Numbered from the stretch's first letter, positions 20,036 through 29,113 are shown. The stretch is 64,000 bases of DNA from Asticcacaulis sp. SL142 (GCF_026625745.1 NZ_CP113061.1:1141501-1205500), one strand, 5' to 3'. Notes: generated by a model not told the origin, from the letters alone. Numbers and translations: made by a program.

Positions 20036-20548
20036 ATGTCGAACGCAGCCGCCATTTTTGATTTCAACGTAGGTGATAAGGTCGTTTATCCCGCACACGG
20101 CGTAGGCCAGGTCGCGGCCGTAGAGGTTCAGGAAGTCGCTGGCCATTCGCTCGAAGTGTACGTTGTGACCTTCGATCATGAAAAGATGACCCTGCGCGTC
20201 CCAACCAAAAAGGCCAAGACAGCCGGCCTGCGTCACCTCGCGGCCGACGCCATCATGTCTCAGGCCCTGACGACCCTTAAGGGCCGCGCCCGCATCAAGC
20301 GTACCATGTGGTCACGCCGCGCTCAGGAATACGAAGCCAAGATCAATTCCGGCGATCTGGTCTCCATCGCCGAAGTCGTCCGCGACCTGCACCGTTCGGA
20401 AAACCAGCCGGAACAATCCTATTCTGAGCGTCAGCTTTACGAATCGGCTCTGGACCGCATGGCGCGCGAAGTGGCCGCGATTGAAAAAATTGATCGCGAT
20501 GCTGCCGTTGCCATTCTAAATAAGTCGCTGCAAAAAGTCGCCGCTTAG
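20036..20548 (+). CDS. carD: CarD family transcriptional regulator
   Basis: 170 residues. The N-terminal Tudor-like RNA-polymerase interaction domain is clear: F-N-V-G-D-K-V-V-Y-P-A-H-G-V-G-Q-V, then L-R-V-P-T-K-K-A. The C-terminal helical half (from about residue 75) includes W-S-R-R-A-Q-E-Y and S-E-R-Q-L-Y-E-S-A, matching CarD/CdnL proteins that stabilise the open promoter complex, notably at rRNA and growth genes. A strong terminator follows 24 bases after the stop. Confidence 0.93.
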   Translation: MSNAAAIFDFNVGDKVVYPAHGVGQVAAVEVQEVAGHSLEVYVVTFDHEKMTLRVPTKKAKTAGLRHLAADAIMSQALTTLKGRARIKRTMWSRRAQEYEAKINSGDLVSIAEVVRDLHRSENQPEQSYSERQLYESALDRMAREVAAIEKIDRDAAVAILNKSLQKVAA

Positions 20549-20572
20549 TCTGACCTTTTAAACGCTTATTTG

Positions 20573-20605
20573 AAAAACCCCCTGATAGTTTCAGGGGGTT
20601 TTTCT
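20573..20605 (+). terminator. Rho-independent terminator of carD
   Basis: AAAAACCCCCTGA pairs with TCAGGGGGTTTTT around a short loop, followed by more T. The stem is GC-rich and directly downstream of the carD stop codon; the A tract on the other side would also let it work on the minus strand. Confidence 0.9.
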
Positions 20606-20649
20606 TTGCGCTGATTTATGCGCTCGGCCGATTGTGACAGATTTTTAAA

Positions 20650-20667
20650 TAGTACCAATTGATACTA
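20650..20667. promoter_or_regulatory. Palindrome in the carD-rpmB gap
   Basis: TAGTACCAATTGATACTA is an 18-base palindrome with one mismatched pair, lying just upstream of the structured RNA candidate. It could be an operator for that RNA; no binding protein can be named. Confidence 0.3.
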
Positions 20668-20717
20668 CAATAGTTTCATAAAAAACATTATTGCATCGCG
20701 GCAAGTTTGTGCTAAAG

Positions 20718-20867
20718 ATGCCCGCAGATACCGAACGTCACTCTTCGATATCTAATCCCCTTGGAGTCAGGCCGCCGCTTCCCCTGCTGGCGGCCTGCCC
20801 TTCCAGGCGAGATTTCAACGTTTTCGGATTTTTCGGGTTCGCTCACCCTGAGCGAACTCTTTTTTTT
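20718..20867 (+). ncRNA. Structured small RNA, candidate 6S RNA
   Basis: About 150 bases with no gene but a rod-like fold ending in a strong terminator. A closing stem is formed by CCCG (20721-24) with CGGG (20834-37), CCGAA (20731-35) with TTCGG (20823-27) and CGT (20736-38) with ACG (20818-20). An asymmetric open region follows on both sides, then CTTGGA (20760-65) with TCCAGG (20802-07) and a perfect nine-pair stem CAGGCCGCC (20768-76) with GGCGGCCTG (20789-97) capped by a 12-base loop. Closing stem, central bubble and apical stem in about 120 bases are the hallmarks of 6S RNA, which sequesters RNA polymerase. The 5' end is a guess; a leader or unrelated sRNA is possible. Confidence 0.5.
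20837..20867 (+). terminator. Rho-independent terminator of the small RNA
   Basis: GTTCGCTCA and TGAGCGAAC form a perfect nine-pair stem with a CCC loop, followed by TCTTTTTTTT. It lies inside the gap between carD and rpmB, far from the carD terminator, so it must end a separate transcript. Confidence 0.88.
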
Positions 20868-20956
20868 GCCGCGCGCCCTTACGGGCCCAGATACTGGCCC
20901 AGATACGGGCACAGAAAACCAACCGCAAACCGGCATGCAAAAATCGCTATTTTTAC

Positions 20957-20985
20957 TTGACCAGATGGCGGGCTTTGCCTATACA
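20957..20985 (+). promoter_or_regulatory. Sigma-70 promoter of rpmB
   Basis: TTGACC at 20957-20962 and TATACA at 20980-20985 are separated by 17 bases, close to the housekeeping consensus. Transcription would start near 20992, giving a leader of about 60 bases before rpmB. Confidence 0.7.
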
Positions 20986-21053
20986 CCGCACCTCTTGCGT
21001 GAGGGAGATATCTCCCGTCGCGCCTAACATTATTTTCGACGAAGGTGAATCCT

Positions 21054-21350
21054 ATGTCGCGTCGCTGCGAACTTACGGGTGTAGGCCCTATGGTTGGCCA
21101 CTCTGTGAGCCACTCTAACATCAAAACCAAGCGCCGCTTCCTGCCGTCGCTGCGTCAGACTTCGCTTCAATCCGAAGCCCTGAACCAATCCTTCCGCCTG
21201 AAGATTTCCAATGCTGCCCTGCGTACGCTGGACTTCCGTGGTGGCCTGGATGCGTTCCTCGTCAAGGCTGACGATGCCGAACTTTCTTTGCGCGCGCGTC
21301 GCCTGAAGAAGCAGATCAAGGCAAAGCTGGCGGAAACCGTCGCCGCTTAA
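21054..21350 (+). CDS. rpmB: 50S ribosomal protein L28
   Basis: 98 residues beginning M-S-R-R-C-E-L-T-G, the conserved L28 start; GAAGGTG lies 7 bases upstream of this ATG, so the longer frame from 21045 is not used. The [16 protein letters not shown] region reads [11 protein letters not shown] here, and [14 protein letters not shown] closes the fold, as in alphaproteobacterial L28. It is a structural part of the large ribosomal subunit. A strong terminator follows, so it is a single-gene unit. Confidence 0.96.
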   Translation: MSRRCELTGVGPMVGHSVSHSNIKTKRRFLPSLRQTSLQSEALNQSFRLKISNAALRTLDFRGGLDAFLVKADDAELSLRARRLKKQIKAKLAETVAA

Positions 21351-21370
21351 TAGCTGCGTACGACCTGTTA

Positions 21371-21406
21371 AAAAAACCCCCGAAGCTTTGCGCTTCGGGG
21401 GTTTTT
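21371..21406. terminator. Bidirectional terminator between rpmB and the esterase-like gene
   Basis: AAAAAACCCCCGAAGC pairs with GCTTCGGGGGTTTTT around a short loop. The A tract on one side and T tract on the other let it end rpmB on the plus strand and the convergent gene on the minus strand. Confidence 0.9.
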
Positions 21407-21416
21407 GCATGACCGG

Positions 21417-22475
21417 CTACTCTTTAAACGCCCAGTCGAAACCCAGCAAAAGGGTATATTCCTCATCCTCTTCGATCGGATCACTGATGAGGTAGAGCCT
21501 GTAGCCGCCATCCGTTTGGATGGCCGACACCCCTTCATAATTGGCATAGGGCATGGGCGGAGCAATCGTCAGAAGCTCTCCCTTCGACACCAGCCGCCCG
21601 CCTTCAAGGCGCAGATGGGTGAGTTTGGTGCGCGGCCCGGTCCACGGTGTATAAAACCGGTACAGCGCCAGAATATCATCCGGCCGATCGGGCAGCGCGC
21701 TAAGCGACACCAGGGCATAGCCAAACCCCGGTGTCTTGGGCCCGCGAATCGTGGCGCAGTTAAAGGTCGACAACGGACACAACCAGAAACCGCCCGATTC
21801 GGCCCCAAGCAGTAAGGACGCATCCCCTTGCTTATCTCTGAGCAGGGTCATGGCCTCCAGCCCCTCATTGTCCGGCAAGGACGGCAGGTTTTGCAATGGC
21901 ACGCGCTCAGCAGCCCCTTTAAATTCTAACGCGCATTTTTTCCCGAAAACCGCTTCACACTTTTCGGAATGCGCTTTGGAACCCTCCGCCCTATAGCGCA
22001 GAACCCGCGGCTCGCCCTCAAAGGCGATATAATAATCGCCGGTGCGCTCATCGACCGCCAGGGCTTCGGCATCCGCCAGCACCTTATTGCCCAGCACCTG
22101 CCCGTCCGTGCCGCGCAACAACTCAAACGTCAGCGGGCCGCGCCGCTCATGGTTCGCAGGGATCGTAAAGGTCGCAAAACTGCCGGCATCCGACACCGCT
22201 TCAACGGTCAGGCCGTCTGGCCCTTGGGTTGCCTTAAGGTCAGACAGGCCGATAAACAGGTCCGTGCCGATCGGCCTCAGCTTATAGCCCATGGCGTAGG
22301 TTACAGCATTACCTTCAGCGCCTGCAATCGGCAGGCGCTCGATATCAACAAAGCGTTCCGGGGTATCATAGGGCTGGGGTTTTGGGTTCAGCAGCCCCTT
22401 CACCGGCTTGGCGAGAGAGGCATAGGCCGCCAGGCACACAAAGGCCGACACACACACAAAGCTTAACCGCATCAC
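21417..22475 (-). CDS. Esterase-like activity of phytase family protein (secreted)
   Basis: 352 residues with an N-terminal signal peptide (F-V-C-V-S-A-F-V-C-L-A-A-Y-A-S-L-A). It is a beta-propeller of the phytase-like esterase family: L-P-D-N-E-G-L-E-A-M in the middle and N-Y-E-G-V-S-A-I near the end are its usual Glu-containing turns, and A-D-A-E-A-L-A-V-D-E is another. Molecular function is not established for the family. Part of the protein (about residues 167-182, H-S-E-K-C-E-A-V-F-G-K-K-C-A) is encoded by a palindromic repeat, see 21931-21974. It follows cobT by 27 bases on the same strand. Confidence 0.85.
   Translation of the reverse strand: MMRLSFVCVSAFVCLAAYASLAKPVKGLLNPKPQPYDTPERFVDIERLPIAGAEGNAVTYAMGYKLRPIGTDLFIGLSDLKATQGPDGLTVEAVSDAGSFATFTIPANHERRGPLTFELLRGTDGQVLGNKVLADAEALAVDERTGDYYIAFEGEPRVLRYRAEGSKAHSEKCEAVFGKKCALEFKGAAERVPLQNLPSLPDNEGLEAMTLLRDKQGDASLLLGAESGGFWLCPLSTFNCATIRGPKTPGFGYALVSLSALPDRPDDILALYRFYTPWTGPRTKLTHLRLEGGRLVSKGELLTIAPPMPYANYEGVSAIQTDGGYRLYLISDPIEEDEEYTLLLGFDWAFKE
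21931..21974. repeat. Palindromic repeat element inside a coding region
   Basis: The element starts with GCGCATT, contains CCGAAAACCG, then TCACACTTTTCGG and ends with ATGCGC, so it folds as GCGCATT...AATGCGC with CCGAAAA...TTTTCGG. The same unit occurs between genes at 59201-59246 (reverse) and in diverged form at 27429-27472. Here it lies within the esterase-like gene and keeps its frame open. Confidence 0.8.
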
Positions 22476-22502
22476 AGGTCCCCAAAATCGATGGCTATAA
22501 GA

Positions 22503-24383
22503 TCAGCGCGTCTTCCCTGCGGATTTTGTTTTTTCCTCAAACAACTCTGCCAGTTTTTCAACCAGGGCGCCACCCAGATGCTCAACGTCAATCAGGGTCA
22601 GGGCGCGTTTGTAATAGCGTGTGACATCATGGCCGATGCCGATGGCGGCCAACTCAACCCGTCCGGAGGTTTCAATATCGGCAATCATTTTGCGTAAGTG
22701 ATTCTCAAGGTAATGGCCGTTATTGACGCTTAAGGTGCTGTCATCGACCGGCGCGCCGTCGGATATAACCATCAAAATCTTACGCTGCTCCGGCCGGGCC
22801 AGCAGGCGCCCGTACGCCCACTGCAGGGCCTCACCGTCGATGTTTTCCTTTAATAACCCCTCACGCATCATCAGGCCGAGATTCTTATGGGATCGCCGCC
22901 ACGGATTATCCGCGGCCTTATAGATGATATGACGCAGGTCATTCAGCCGCCCCGGCTGGGCGGGCTTGCCCTCACGGACCCACTTTTCGCGGCTCTGCCC
23001 GCCCTTCCAGGTCTTGGTGGTAAAGCCCAAAATCTCGACCTTGACGCCGCAGCGCTCCAGGGTGCGCGCCAGAACATCGGCGCAGACAGCCGCCACCATG
23101 ATCGGGCGGCCACGCATCGAACCGGAATTATCCAGCAGCAGCGTCACCACCGTATCGCGAAATTCAGTGTCTTTTTCCTGCTTGAACGACAAGGGTGCCG
23201 ATGGGTCGATAATCACCCGCGTCAGGCGCGAGGCATCCAGCGCCCCTTCTTCGAGATCAAAACTCCATGACCGGCTCTGCTGGGCCAGCAATCGCCGCTG
23301 CAAGCGATTGGCCAGACGCGACACCACATTGGACAGATTGGCCAGTTGCTGGTTCAAAAACCCGCGCAGGCGCTCTAACTCTTCGGCGTCGCACAGGTCT
23401 TCTGCAGCAATAATCTCGTCATATTCGCGGGTATAGACATCATAGTCTTTGACGATGGGGGCGTCGGTGTTCGGCCCCTGCCCTTCGTGAGCTTCGCCCG
23501 CCTCGCCATCAACCTCCTGATCGGATGAGGTCTCCGACATGGATTGCGGATCGCCGTCCATCTGGGTGTAATCGTCCTGCCCCTCGGCGGCCTGTTCCTG
23601 ACCGGCGGCATCCTGATCGTCCTGATCGGGCTTGGCCTGATCGTCGTCCTCGGTATCGGCTTGCGGTTCGTTTTCGGCGGAATCGTCCTGACTGTCCGGC
23701 CCCTCTTCTTCCTGCCCGTCGTCGTTCTTTTCGTCCTGCGCATCCTGACTGTCATCAACCAGATCGAGCGCCTTAAGGATATCGCGGGCCTTTTGGGTAA
23801 AGGCTTTCTGGTCGCCTAAAACCTCAGTCAGTTCCCCCAGCCGGTTCCCCAGCTTGGCCTCCAGTTCGTCGCGGAACAGATTGACGACCCGCTGAGCTGA
23901 CGCCGGCACCGGATCGCCCGTCACAGCCTCACGCGCGATCAGGCCCATGACATCGGCCAGATTAAGGTCAGATTTCTCTTCCTTGCGCGTCAGGCCACTT
24001 TTCTCAAGATCGCCCTCTAAGGCCGCCCGCAGGTTCAGGCGCACCCCGCCCATAGCGCGCGCCCCCAAGGCTTCGAGTCGCGCCTGCTCCAGCGCATCAA
24101 ACACTTCCCCGGATCGCTCATCCAGTGGACGGGCGCGGGCATGAACCGGTTCATCGTGATGGGCGATTTTCAGCGCCATGCGGTCGGCGACACCGCGCAC
24201 TTGTGCTGCCGCCCTTGGGGCCAGATCGCGCGGCGGATTAGGCAAAATCAGGCGGTTGCCATCCCGGCGCGGGCCATCAGGGCCGAACACGACCTCAAGC
24301 TCAGAATCCTCCGCCAGAGCGCGAGTGGAATGCACCAGCGCTTTGCGGAACGGATCAGACAGGACGGTAGGCTTTTGCGCCAT
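22503..24383 (-). CDS. cobT: Cobaltochelatase subunit CobT
   Basis: 626 residues. An N-terminal helical part is followed by a strongly acidic, Gln-rich linker (about residues 205-310) and a C-terminal von Willebrand A domain with the MIDAS motif D-N-S-G-S-M-R-G and a later I-S-D-G-A-P-V-D-D. This order is characteristic of CobT. With CobS it forms the ATPase chaperone ring that drives cobalt insertion by CobN into hydrogenobyrinate diamide in aerobic cobalamin synthesis; CobN is not in the window. It is downstream of cobS on the same strand, separated by a palindromic repeat. Confidence 0.93.
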   Translation of the reverse strand: MAQKPTVLSDPFRKALVHSTRALAEDSELEVVFGPDGPRRDGNRLILPNPPRDLAPRAAAQVRGVADRMALKIAHHDEPVHARARPLDERSGEVFDALEQARLEALGARAMGGVRLNLRAALEGDLEKSGLTRKEEKSDLNLADVMGLIAREAVTGDPVPASAQRVVNLFRDELEAKLGNRLGELTEVLGDQKAFTQKARDILKALDLVDDSQDAQDEKNDDGQEEEGPDSQDDSAENEPQADTEDDDQAKPDQDDQDAAGQEQAAEGQDDYTQMDGDPQSMSETSSDQEVDGEAGEAHEGQGPNTDAPIVKDYDVYTREYDEIIAAEDLCDAEELERLRGFLNQQLANLSNVVSRLANRLQRRLLAQQSRSWSFDLEEGALDASRLTRVIIDPSAPLSFKQEKDTEFRDTVVTLLLDNSGSMRGRPIMVAAVCADVLARTLERCGVKVEILGFTTKTWKGGQSREKWVREGKPAQPGRLNDLRHIIYKAADNPWRRSHKNLGLMMREGLLKENIDGEALQWAYGRLLARPEQRKILMVISDGAPVDDSTLSVNNGHYLENHLRKMIADIETSGRVELAAIGIGHDVTRYYKRALTLIDVEHLGGALVEKLAELFEEKTKSAGKTR

Positions 24384-24400
24384 CGGGGAATTATCGCCTC

Positions 24401-24545
24401 TTCTCCTCCCCTGTTTACGGGGGAGGTGGATTTGAGACCGCAGGTCTCGAAGACGGAGGGGGCAATCACCGCTGACATGCCCCCTCCGTCATCTGCGGTT
24501 CTAAAGAACCTTGATGACACCTCCCCCGTAAACAGGGGAGGAGAA
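24401..24545. repeat. Palindromic intergenic repeat between cobS and cobT
   Basis: Near-perfect inverted arms of about 28 bases (TTCTCCTCCCCTGTTTACGG... at 24401-24428 and its complement at 24518-24545) enclose a second pair, GACGGAGGGGGCA and TGCCCCCTCCGTC. Related units with CCCCTCCGTC and CCTCCCCAGT-type arms are at 55987-56028 and 60447-60572. It fills the whole cobS-cobT gap and would form a long hairpin in the operon transcript. Confidence 0.85.
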
Positions 24546-24547
24546 AA

Positions 24548-25540
24548 TTAAATGACCTTAACTTTCAGCGCGCTTTCCTTCACATCCGTGCCAAACGCAC
24601 GCTGATAGAACTCAGCCAACGTCGGGCGCTCAAGCTCATCGGTCTTGTTCAGGAAGGTCAGACGGAAGGCCACTTCCGGGTCATTGCCAAAGATGATCGT
24701 GTTCTGCGCCCAGGTAATGACCGTCCGCGGCGACATGACCGTTGAGATATCACCATTGGCAAAGGCCGAGCGGGTCATGTCGGCCACCCGCACCATCGCT
24801 TCGATCAGCGGACGGCGCTCAGCCGTGTCAAACTCCGGCAGCTTGGCCAGAACAATCGCGACCTCGGCCTCGTGGCTAAGGTAATTGAGCGTGGTCACGA
24901 TCGACCAGCGGTCCATCTGGCCCTGATTGATCTGCTGAGTGCCGTGATAGAGGCCCGATGTGTCCCCCAGACCAATGGTATTGGTGGTCGAAAACAGGCG
25001 GAAATAGGGGTTCGGGCGGATGACTTTGTTTTGATCCAGCAGGGTCAAACGCCCTTGCGCCTCAAGCACACGCTGAATGACGAACATCACATCGGGACGA
25101 CCGGCGTCATATTCATCGAACAACAAGGCCACCGGCCGTTGCAGCGACCACGGCAGAACGCCTTCTTTGAACTCCGTCACCTGCTGGCCGTCTTTAAGGA
25201 CAATGGCGTCCTTACCGATCAGGTCGATTCGCGACACATGGCTATCGAGGTTGATCCGCACCATCGGCCAGTTAAGACGGGCGGCCACCTGTTCGATGTG
25301 GGTCGATTTACCCGTACCGTGAAAGCCCTGCACCATCACCCGGCGATCATAGGCAAAGCCCGCACAGATGGCCAGCGTCGTCTGCGGGTCGAACTGATAG
25401 GTCGGGTCGATCTCCGGCACATGCTCATCGCGGTGGGAAAACGCCGGCACCTTCATGTCCGAATCGACGCCGAACAGCTCACGCGCGCTGACGGTGATAT
25501 CCGGCGTCAGGGACAAGAGCGGATCGTTGAGTTCAGACAT
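24548..25540 (-). CDS. cobS: Cobaltochelatase subunit CobS (AAA+ ATPase)
   Basis: 330 residues. Walker A is G-F-H-G-T-G-K-S-T and Walker B L-L-F-D-E-Y-D; the arginine-rich sensor region and the [13 protein letters not shown] segment are as in CobS. It hydrolyses ATP in a ring with CobT to power cobalt chelation by CobN. The N-terminal segment ([12 protein letters not shown]) is family-typical. Located directly upstream of cobT on the same strand. Confidence 0.95.
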   Translation of the reverse strand: MSELNDPLLSLTPDITVSARELFGVDSDMKVPAFSHRDEHVPEIDPTYQFDPQTTLAICAGFAYDRRVMVQGFHGTGKSTHIEQVAARLNWPMVRINLDSHVSRIDLIGKDAIVLKDGQQVTEFKEGVLPWSLQRPVALLFDEYDAGRPDVMFVIQRVLEAQGRLTLLDQNKVIRPNPYFRLFSTTNTIGLGDTSGLYHGTQQINQGQMDRWSIVTTLNYLSHEAEVAIVLAKLPEFDTAERRPLIEAMVRVADMTRSAFANGDISTVMSPRTVITWAQNTIIFGNDPEVAFRLTFLNKTDELERPTLAEFYQRAFGTDVKESALKVKVI

Positions 25541-25837
25541 ATTAAAACTTTCGGTAAAACAACGGCGGGATCACCCGGAATATGGGTTTTCAGCTAAGAC
25601 TTTACATGACCTGAGACAACCTAAAAATTCAATCGTCAGAGGATTTTTTGCCGCGTTTTAGTTGCCCTCGCCGGGCGGCGGCATCCGCCGCCTTGCCAGA
25701 CATCTTGGGCCACCGCCGCAATGGCGGCTGAGCGGAACCTAAAAAAGCAAAATCATTCCGCTCAAGCACCCCCTGTCATCAATCCTTTTGACAGAGACGG
25801 TAATTGCCGTAAGAAACCTTGAACTATCCGCCCAACA
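25541..25837. other. Divergent gap between cobS and the mannosyltransferase
   Basis: About 297 bases that must hold promoters for both flanking genes. A palindrome GGCGGCGG-CAT-CCGCCGCC lies at about 25674-25692. No clear promoter boxes or riboswitch core could be supported; in particular I could not make out a cobalamin riboswitch. Confidence 0.4.
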
Positions 25838-27418
25838 TTGAAGATTATGACCGCCCTCACCGACCTGCGCCACAAACTTAGCTTGCTGCTCGACCATCCG
25901 GCCCTGTCGTGGCTGAAAGGCGAAAGCGCGCGCCGGGATGTCTGTGGATTGGCAATCGTTTTGGTGGCGTGCCTGACCTTTCTGCATAACCTCAATGACC
26001 CCAACAAAGCCTTCTGGGATGAGGTCTATTATGTCACGGCGACCGAACGCTATCAGGAAGGCGTCGCATCATACGCTTCGCACCCGCCGCTGGGGCTGAT
26101 GCTAATCGCCGCCGGTGAAGCGATTGCGGGTAAGAACGACAAGATCGATACCCATCCGCTGGCCCTGACCAAAAAAACCCAGAAAGAAACCCCTCTGCCG
26201 GACGGCTACAACTTCTACGGGGCGCGGCTGATGTCGGCCCTGTTTGGGGTTATGGGCGCGTTTGTGTTTTACATGATCATGCTGACCTTCTGGAACCGGG
26301 CGCTCACGGCGTTTGCGTTCAGCCTGATCTATGCGCTTGAAAACGCTTATATTGTCCATTTTCGCGCCGCCATGCTCGACAGCTTTCAGTATGTATTCGT
26401 CATGGCTGCCGTGTGGGTCTTTCTGCAATTATTCCTGAAACGCATCAAAAAACCAGCCCTGTGGTACGCAAGCTTTGGGACGCTGATCGGCCTTGCGGTC
26501 ATGGTCAAGGTCAATGTGGTAGTCTTTGCGGCCCTTGGCGGGTTCCTGATCGTGCGCGATGCATGGGATAACCGAACGGCCCTCAAAGCCTATATACCGC
26601 GTGCAATCAAAGCCTCGGCTCTGATGGCAACGACCTTTGTGGCTGTGATCGCGGCGGTCTGTACCCTGCATGTTCTGGTCAATCCCAACAATCCCCACCC
26701 GGAAAGTGCCGCCGGTAATTTCGACCGCCAGCACATGCCGCAGTCTTATCAGGACTATCTGGCCGGTGAGCGCCCCTTGTCGTCGCAGATCGTCTGGGAT
26801 GCCACGCGCGGCTATTACAGCTTTATGAACAATGACTTCACCCATATTGTGAAGACCGAACCCAATGCCTCCACGCCCATCCTGTGGCCGCTGATGGCCA
26901 AAGCCATCACCTATCGCTGGGATTCCAGCAAGGGCATCACCTCCTACGTTCAGATGATCGGCAATGTCGCCCAATGGCTGACGGCGTTCGCGGCCCTATG
27001 GGTGGCGCTGGTGATGATTATGCGCCGCCTGAGCGGCACCAGCCGTTATCTCAAAGGTCGCGAATTCTCCCGCGACATGAACCTACTGATGGCGCTAATG
27101 GCCATGTACGCGGTGTTTATGGGCGTACACATGTACCTCGGCACCAAGCGGGTCATGTATATCCACCACTATATCCCGGCGCTGGCGCTTAGTTACTTCA
27201 TTCTGGCGCTGGTGGTCAAAATCGGCTTTCAGCGCTTTAAGGTCGCTGTCAAATGGCAGGCCGCAGGCATAGCCGCCATGTTATGCGTGTTCCTGGTCAG
27301 CTTTGCCTTCTACAGCCCCCTGACCTTCCACAAACCATTGACGCTAAAACAATGCGAGGCGCGCAACGTCCCCCTGAAGGTCGTCAACTGCCATGTCCCG
27401 AAAAAGCCTGTAAAATAG
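25838..27418 (+). CDS. PMT-family protein/lipid mannosyltransferase (GT39-like)
   Basis: 526 residues with about ten or more membrane segments. The first periplasmic loop carries the catalytic F-W-D-E-V-Y-Y, with the Asp-Glu pair of dolichyl/polyprenyl-phosphate mannose:protein mannosyltransferases; S-H-P-P-L-G follows, and near the C-terminus H-H-Y-I-P-A-L-A-L matches the PMT four-TM domain. It would transfer mannose from a polyprenyl carrier to exported protein or an envelope glycan. Start may be at 25838 or the Met at 25847. Divergent from cobS; no partner genes nearby. Confidence 0.8.
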   Translation: MKIMTALTDLRHKLSLLLDHPALSWLKGESARRDVCGLAIVLVACLTFLHNLNDPNKAFWDEVYYVTATERYQEGVASYASHPPLGLMLIAAGEAIAGKNDKIDTHPLALTKKTQKETPLPDGYNFYGARLMSALFGVMGAFVFYMIMLTFWNRALTAFAFSLIYALENAYIVHFRAAMLDSFQYVFVMAAVWVFLQLFLKRIKKPALWYASFGTLIGLAVMVKVNVVVFAALGGFLIVRDAWDNRTALKAYIPRAIKASALMATTFVAVIAAVCTLHVLVNPNNPHPESAAGNFDRQHMPQSYQDYLAGERPLSSQIVWDATRGYYSFMNNDFTHIVKTEPNASTPILWPLMAKAITYRWDSSKGITSYVQMIGNVAQWLTAFAALWVALVMIMRRLSGTSRYLKGREFSRDMNLLMALMAMYAVFMGVHMYLGTKRVMYIHHYIPALALSYFILALVVKIGFQRFKVAVKWQAAGIAAMLCVFLVSFAFYSPLTFHKPLTLKQCEARNVPLKVVNCHVPKKPVK

Positions 27419-27428
27419 CTTTTTTGTC

Positions 27429-27472
27429 GCGCATCTAATTCCAAAAACCGCCTTACACTTTTTGGGATGCGC
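27429..27472. repeat. Palindromic repeat, diverged member of the GCGCAT family
   Basis: GCGCATC and GATGCGC enclose CCAAAAA and TTTTTGG with CCGCCTTACAC between, the same plan as the element at 21931-21974. It begins 11 bases after the mannosyltransferase stop and touches the end of the next convergent gene, so it may end transcription from both sides. Confidence 0.7.
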
Positions 27473-27703
27473 TTAGGCCGCAAACACAACCGTAACGCCG
27501 CGCTTTTTAAAGAACGCCTGCATCAGCTTACGGCCCTGACGGTTGTTTTGCGCCAAACGGACGGGTTCAAAGGTCGCTTCCTTAACGCCTTCGCGAGCCA
27601 TAGCGGCCTTCAACGCCACGATATGTTCTTCCAGTCCCGCATTGTCAGCGATCAGCGAGGCATAGATGTTCTCGATCGCGTCGTTCAGGCTCAGGTCGGT
27701 CAT
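27473..27703 (-). CDS. Small conserved-looking protein of unknown function
   Basis: 76 residues, not recognised. It is soluble, with a predicted helical N-terminal half (L-N-D-A-I-E-N-I-Y-A-S-L-I-A-D-N-A) and a basic C-terminal half (R-K-L-M-Q-A-F-F-K-K-R-G). GC content and codon use match its neighbours, and GGAGCC lies upstream of the start, so it is probably a real gene. It lies between the mannosyltransferase (convergent) and the DUF3422 gene (same strand). Confidence 0.55.
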   Translation of the reverse strand: MTDLSLNDAIENIYASLIADNAGLEEHIVALKAAMAREGVKEATFEPVRLAQNNRQGRKLMQAFFKKRGVTVVFAA

Positions 27704-27758
27704 AAAAGGCTCCGTTATCTCACAGTAAGCGCCGCTCTTACCTCAAGCCGTCAGGTTT

Positions 27759-29048
27759 TTAAAGGTCATCGTGCGAAATGGCCTTCTTTTTGTGATAGAT
27801 GAAGCCCCAGGCCAGCGCCAGAATGACCACAATGATCCCGGCATTCAGCCATGCCGCCTGCGGGCCATGCCCCACTACCGGCTCCAGCAGGTACTTGACC
27901 AGATGGAAAATGTAGTAGCTGACGGCAAAGACTGACAAGCCTTCGACCAGTCCCTGCATCTTGATCTGCAAAGCCGAGCGCAGGTTCATGCTTTTGAGCA
28001 GATCCTGATTTTGCAAATCAAGGCCAATGCTGATCTTGGCGCGCAAAAGGTCTGAGGCGCGGGCGATGCGCGTGGATAAGTCATCCAACCGCCGGAACGC
28101 CGCCTCACAGGTGCGCATGGCCGGCGTCAGGCGGCGCTCGATAAATTCCTGCATGGTCGAAAAGCCCTCTACCCGCTGTTCACGCAAAGCACCGAGCCGG
28201 TCCATAGTCAGGCGGTAATAGGCTTCGGTCGCCCCTTGCCGAAAGCGCACCTCATTGACGCGGGTTTCAACCTCCGCCGACAGGGCCAGAAGCTGATCCA
28301 GAATATCGGCGCGTGAGGGCTGGTCAGCCGCCATATCGGCGGTAATGCGCGCCAGCCGCGCCTCGGCTTCCGGCAGCCAGGCAAACAGCGCCCGCGCCAC
28401 TGGAAAGCCCAGCAGCGCCAGTTTACGGTAGTTGCCTATCTCCAAAAGAGTTTGCAGCAGGCGCGACAGTTCGTCGTTTTTCAGCCCCTTGTCCTGCACG
28501 TAGATGCGTCCGGCACCTGGTTCGCCTGCCTTGGGGTGCAGCCGAAAATCGCTCCAGATGCGGGCCGCCCCACCGAACACGTCGCAGCACACGGCCTGCT
28601 GCAAGCCGATGAATTGGTTAAGATGTTCGGGCTTAGGGGCATGGGGCAGGACCGCGATTTCGACGCTGCGGAACACCTCCCCCGCCGCCCCCTCAAGCCA
28701 CGCGAAATCGGCCGCAGCAATGGCATCAAAGCCCAGACTGGAACGGCCATAGGCTTTGGGTGTGTCATGGCTGAATTTCAGCCAGGTCGAAAACTCGCCG
28801 TGGCGCTCCCACATCGCCCCGCTGGTATCATCTGTAACCACCAACCTCCAACGTTCCGCCGCCCCTGAACCGTCGGCATCAAGAGCGTCAATCCATGCGG
28901 TTTCAGCGGCGCGGGCCGACGGCGGCACCAGATAGACCCACGACCGCAGCGTGACCGGCGCGCGCGTGACCGGGATTTCCCGTTCGTGCATCAGGTCACT
29001 TAGGGGCTGACGCAAGGGGTGGTCATCGGATGTGATCGGGCTTGGCAT
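27759..29048 (-). CDS. DUF3422 family membrane protein
   Basis: 429 residues. The N-terminal D-D-H-P-L-R-Q-P-L-S-D-L-M-H-E-R motif and central Y-Y-R-L-T-M-D-R-L-G-A-L-R-E match DUF3422. A long helical middle part (about 220-360) precedes two C-terminal membrane segments (V-S-Y-Y-I-F-H-L-V-K-Y and I-I-V-V-I-L-A-L-A-W-G-F), so most of the protein is probably cytoplasmic and anchored at its end. Function is unknown; the arrangement resembles CorA-like or chaperone membrane anchors only superficially. Confidence 0.85.
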   Translation of the reverse strand: MPSPITSDDHPLRQPLSDLMHEREIPVTRAPVTLRSWVYLVPPSARAAETAWIDALDADGSGAAERWRLVVTDDTSGAMWERHGEFSTWLKFSHDTPKAYGRSSLGFDAIAAADFAWLEGAAGEVFRSVEIAVLPHAPKPEHLNQFIGLQQAVCCDVFGGAARIWSDFRLHPKAGEPGAGRIYVQDKGLKNDELSRLLQTLLEIGNYRKLALLGFPVARALFAWLPEAEARLARITADMAADQPSRADILDQLLALSAEVETRVNEVRFRQGATEAYYRLTMDRLGALREQRVEGFSTMQEFIERRLTPAMRTCEAAFRRLDDLSTRIARASDLLRAKISIGLDLQNQDLLKSMNLRSALQIKMQGLVEGLSVFAVSYYIFHLVKYLLEPVVGHGPQAAWLNAGIIVVILALAWGFIYHKKKAISHDDL

Positions 29049-29113
29049 GGCTGACCTTTCTCAAGAGGTTCTTAATTGCGGATATAACGCCGTTCGCCGC
29101 AAATGTCCGAAAG

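Noticed and set aside
23420-23760. Low-complexity stretch and long arginine- or proline-rich reading frames
   Set aside because: This is the acidic Gln/Asp/Glu linker of CobT; the other frames are shadows of its biased codons.
24401-24545. Repeat array that could be taken for a CRISPR
   Set aside because: There is one long inverted repeat with nested arms, no series of equal direct repeats with spacers, and no cas genes.
25541-25837. Cobalamin riboswitch upstream of cobS
   Set aside because: I could not find the B12-box core on either strand; a covariance model search would decide.
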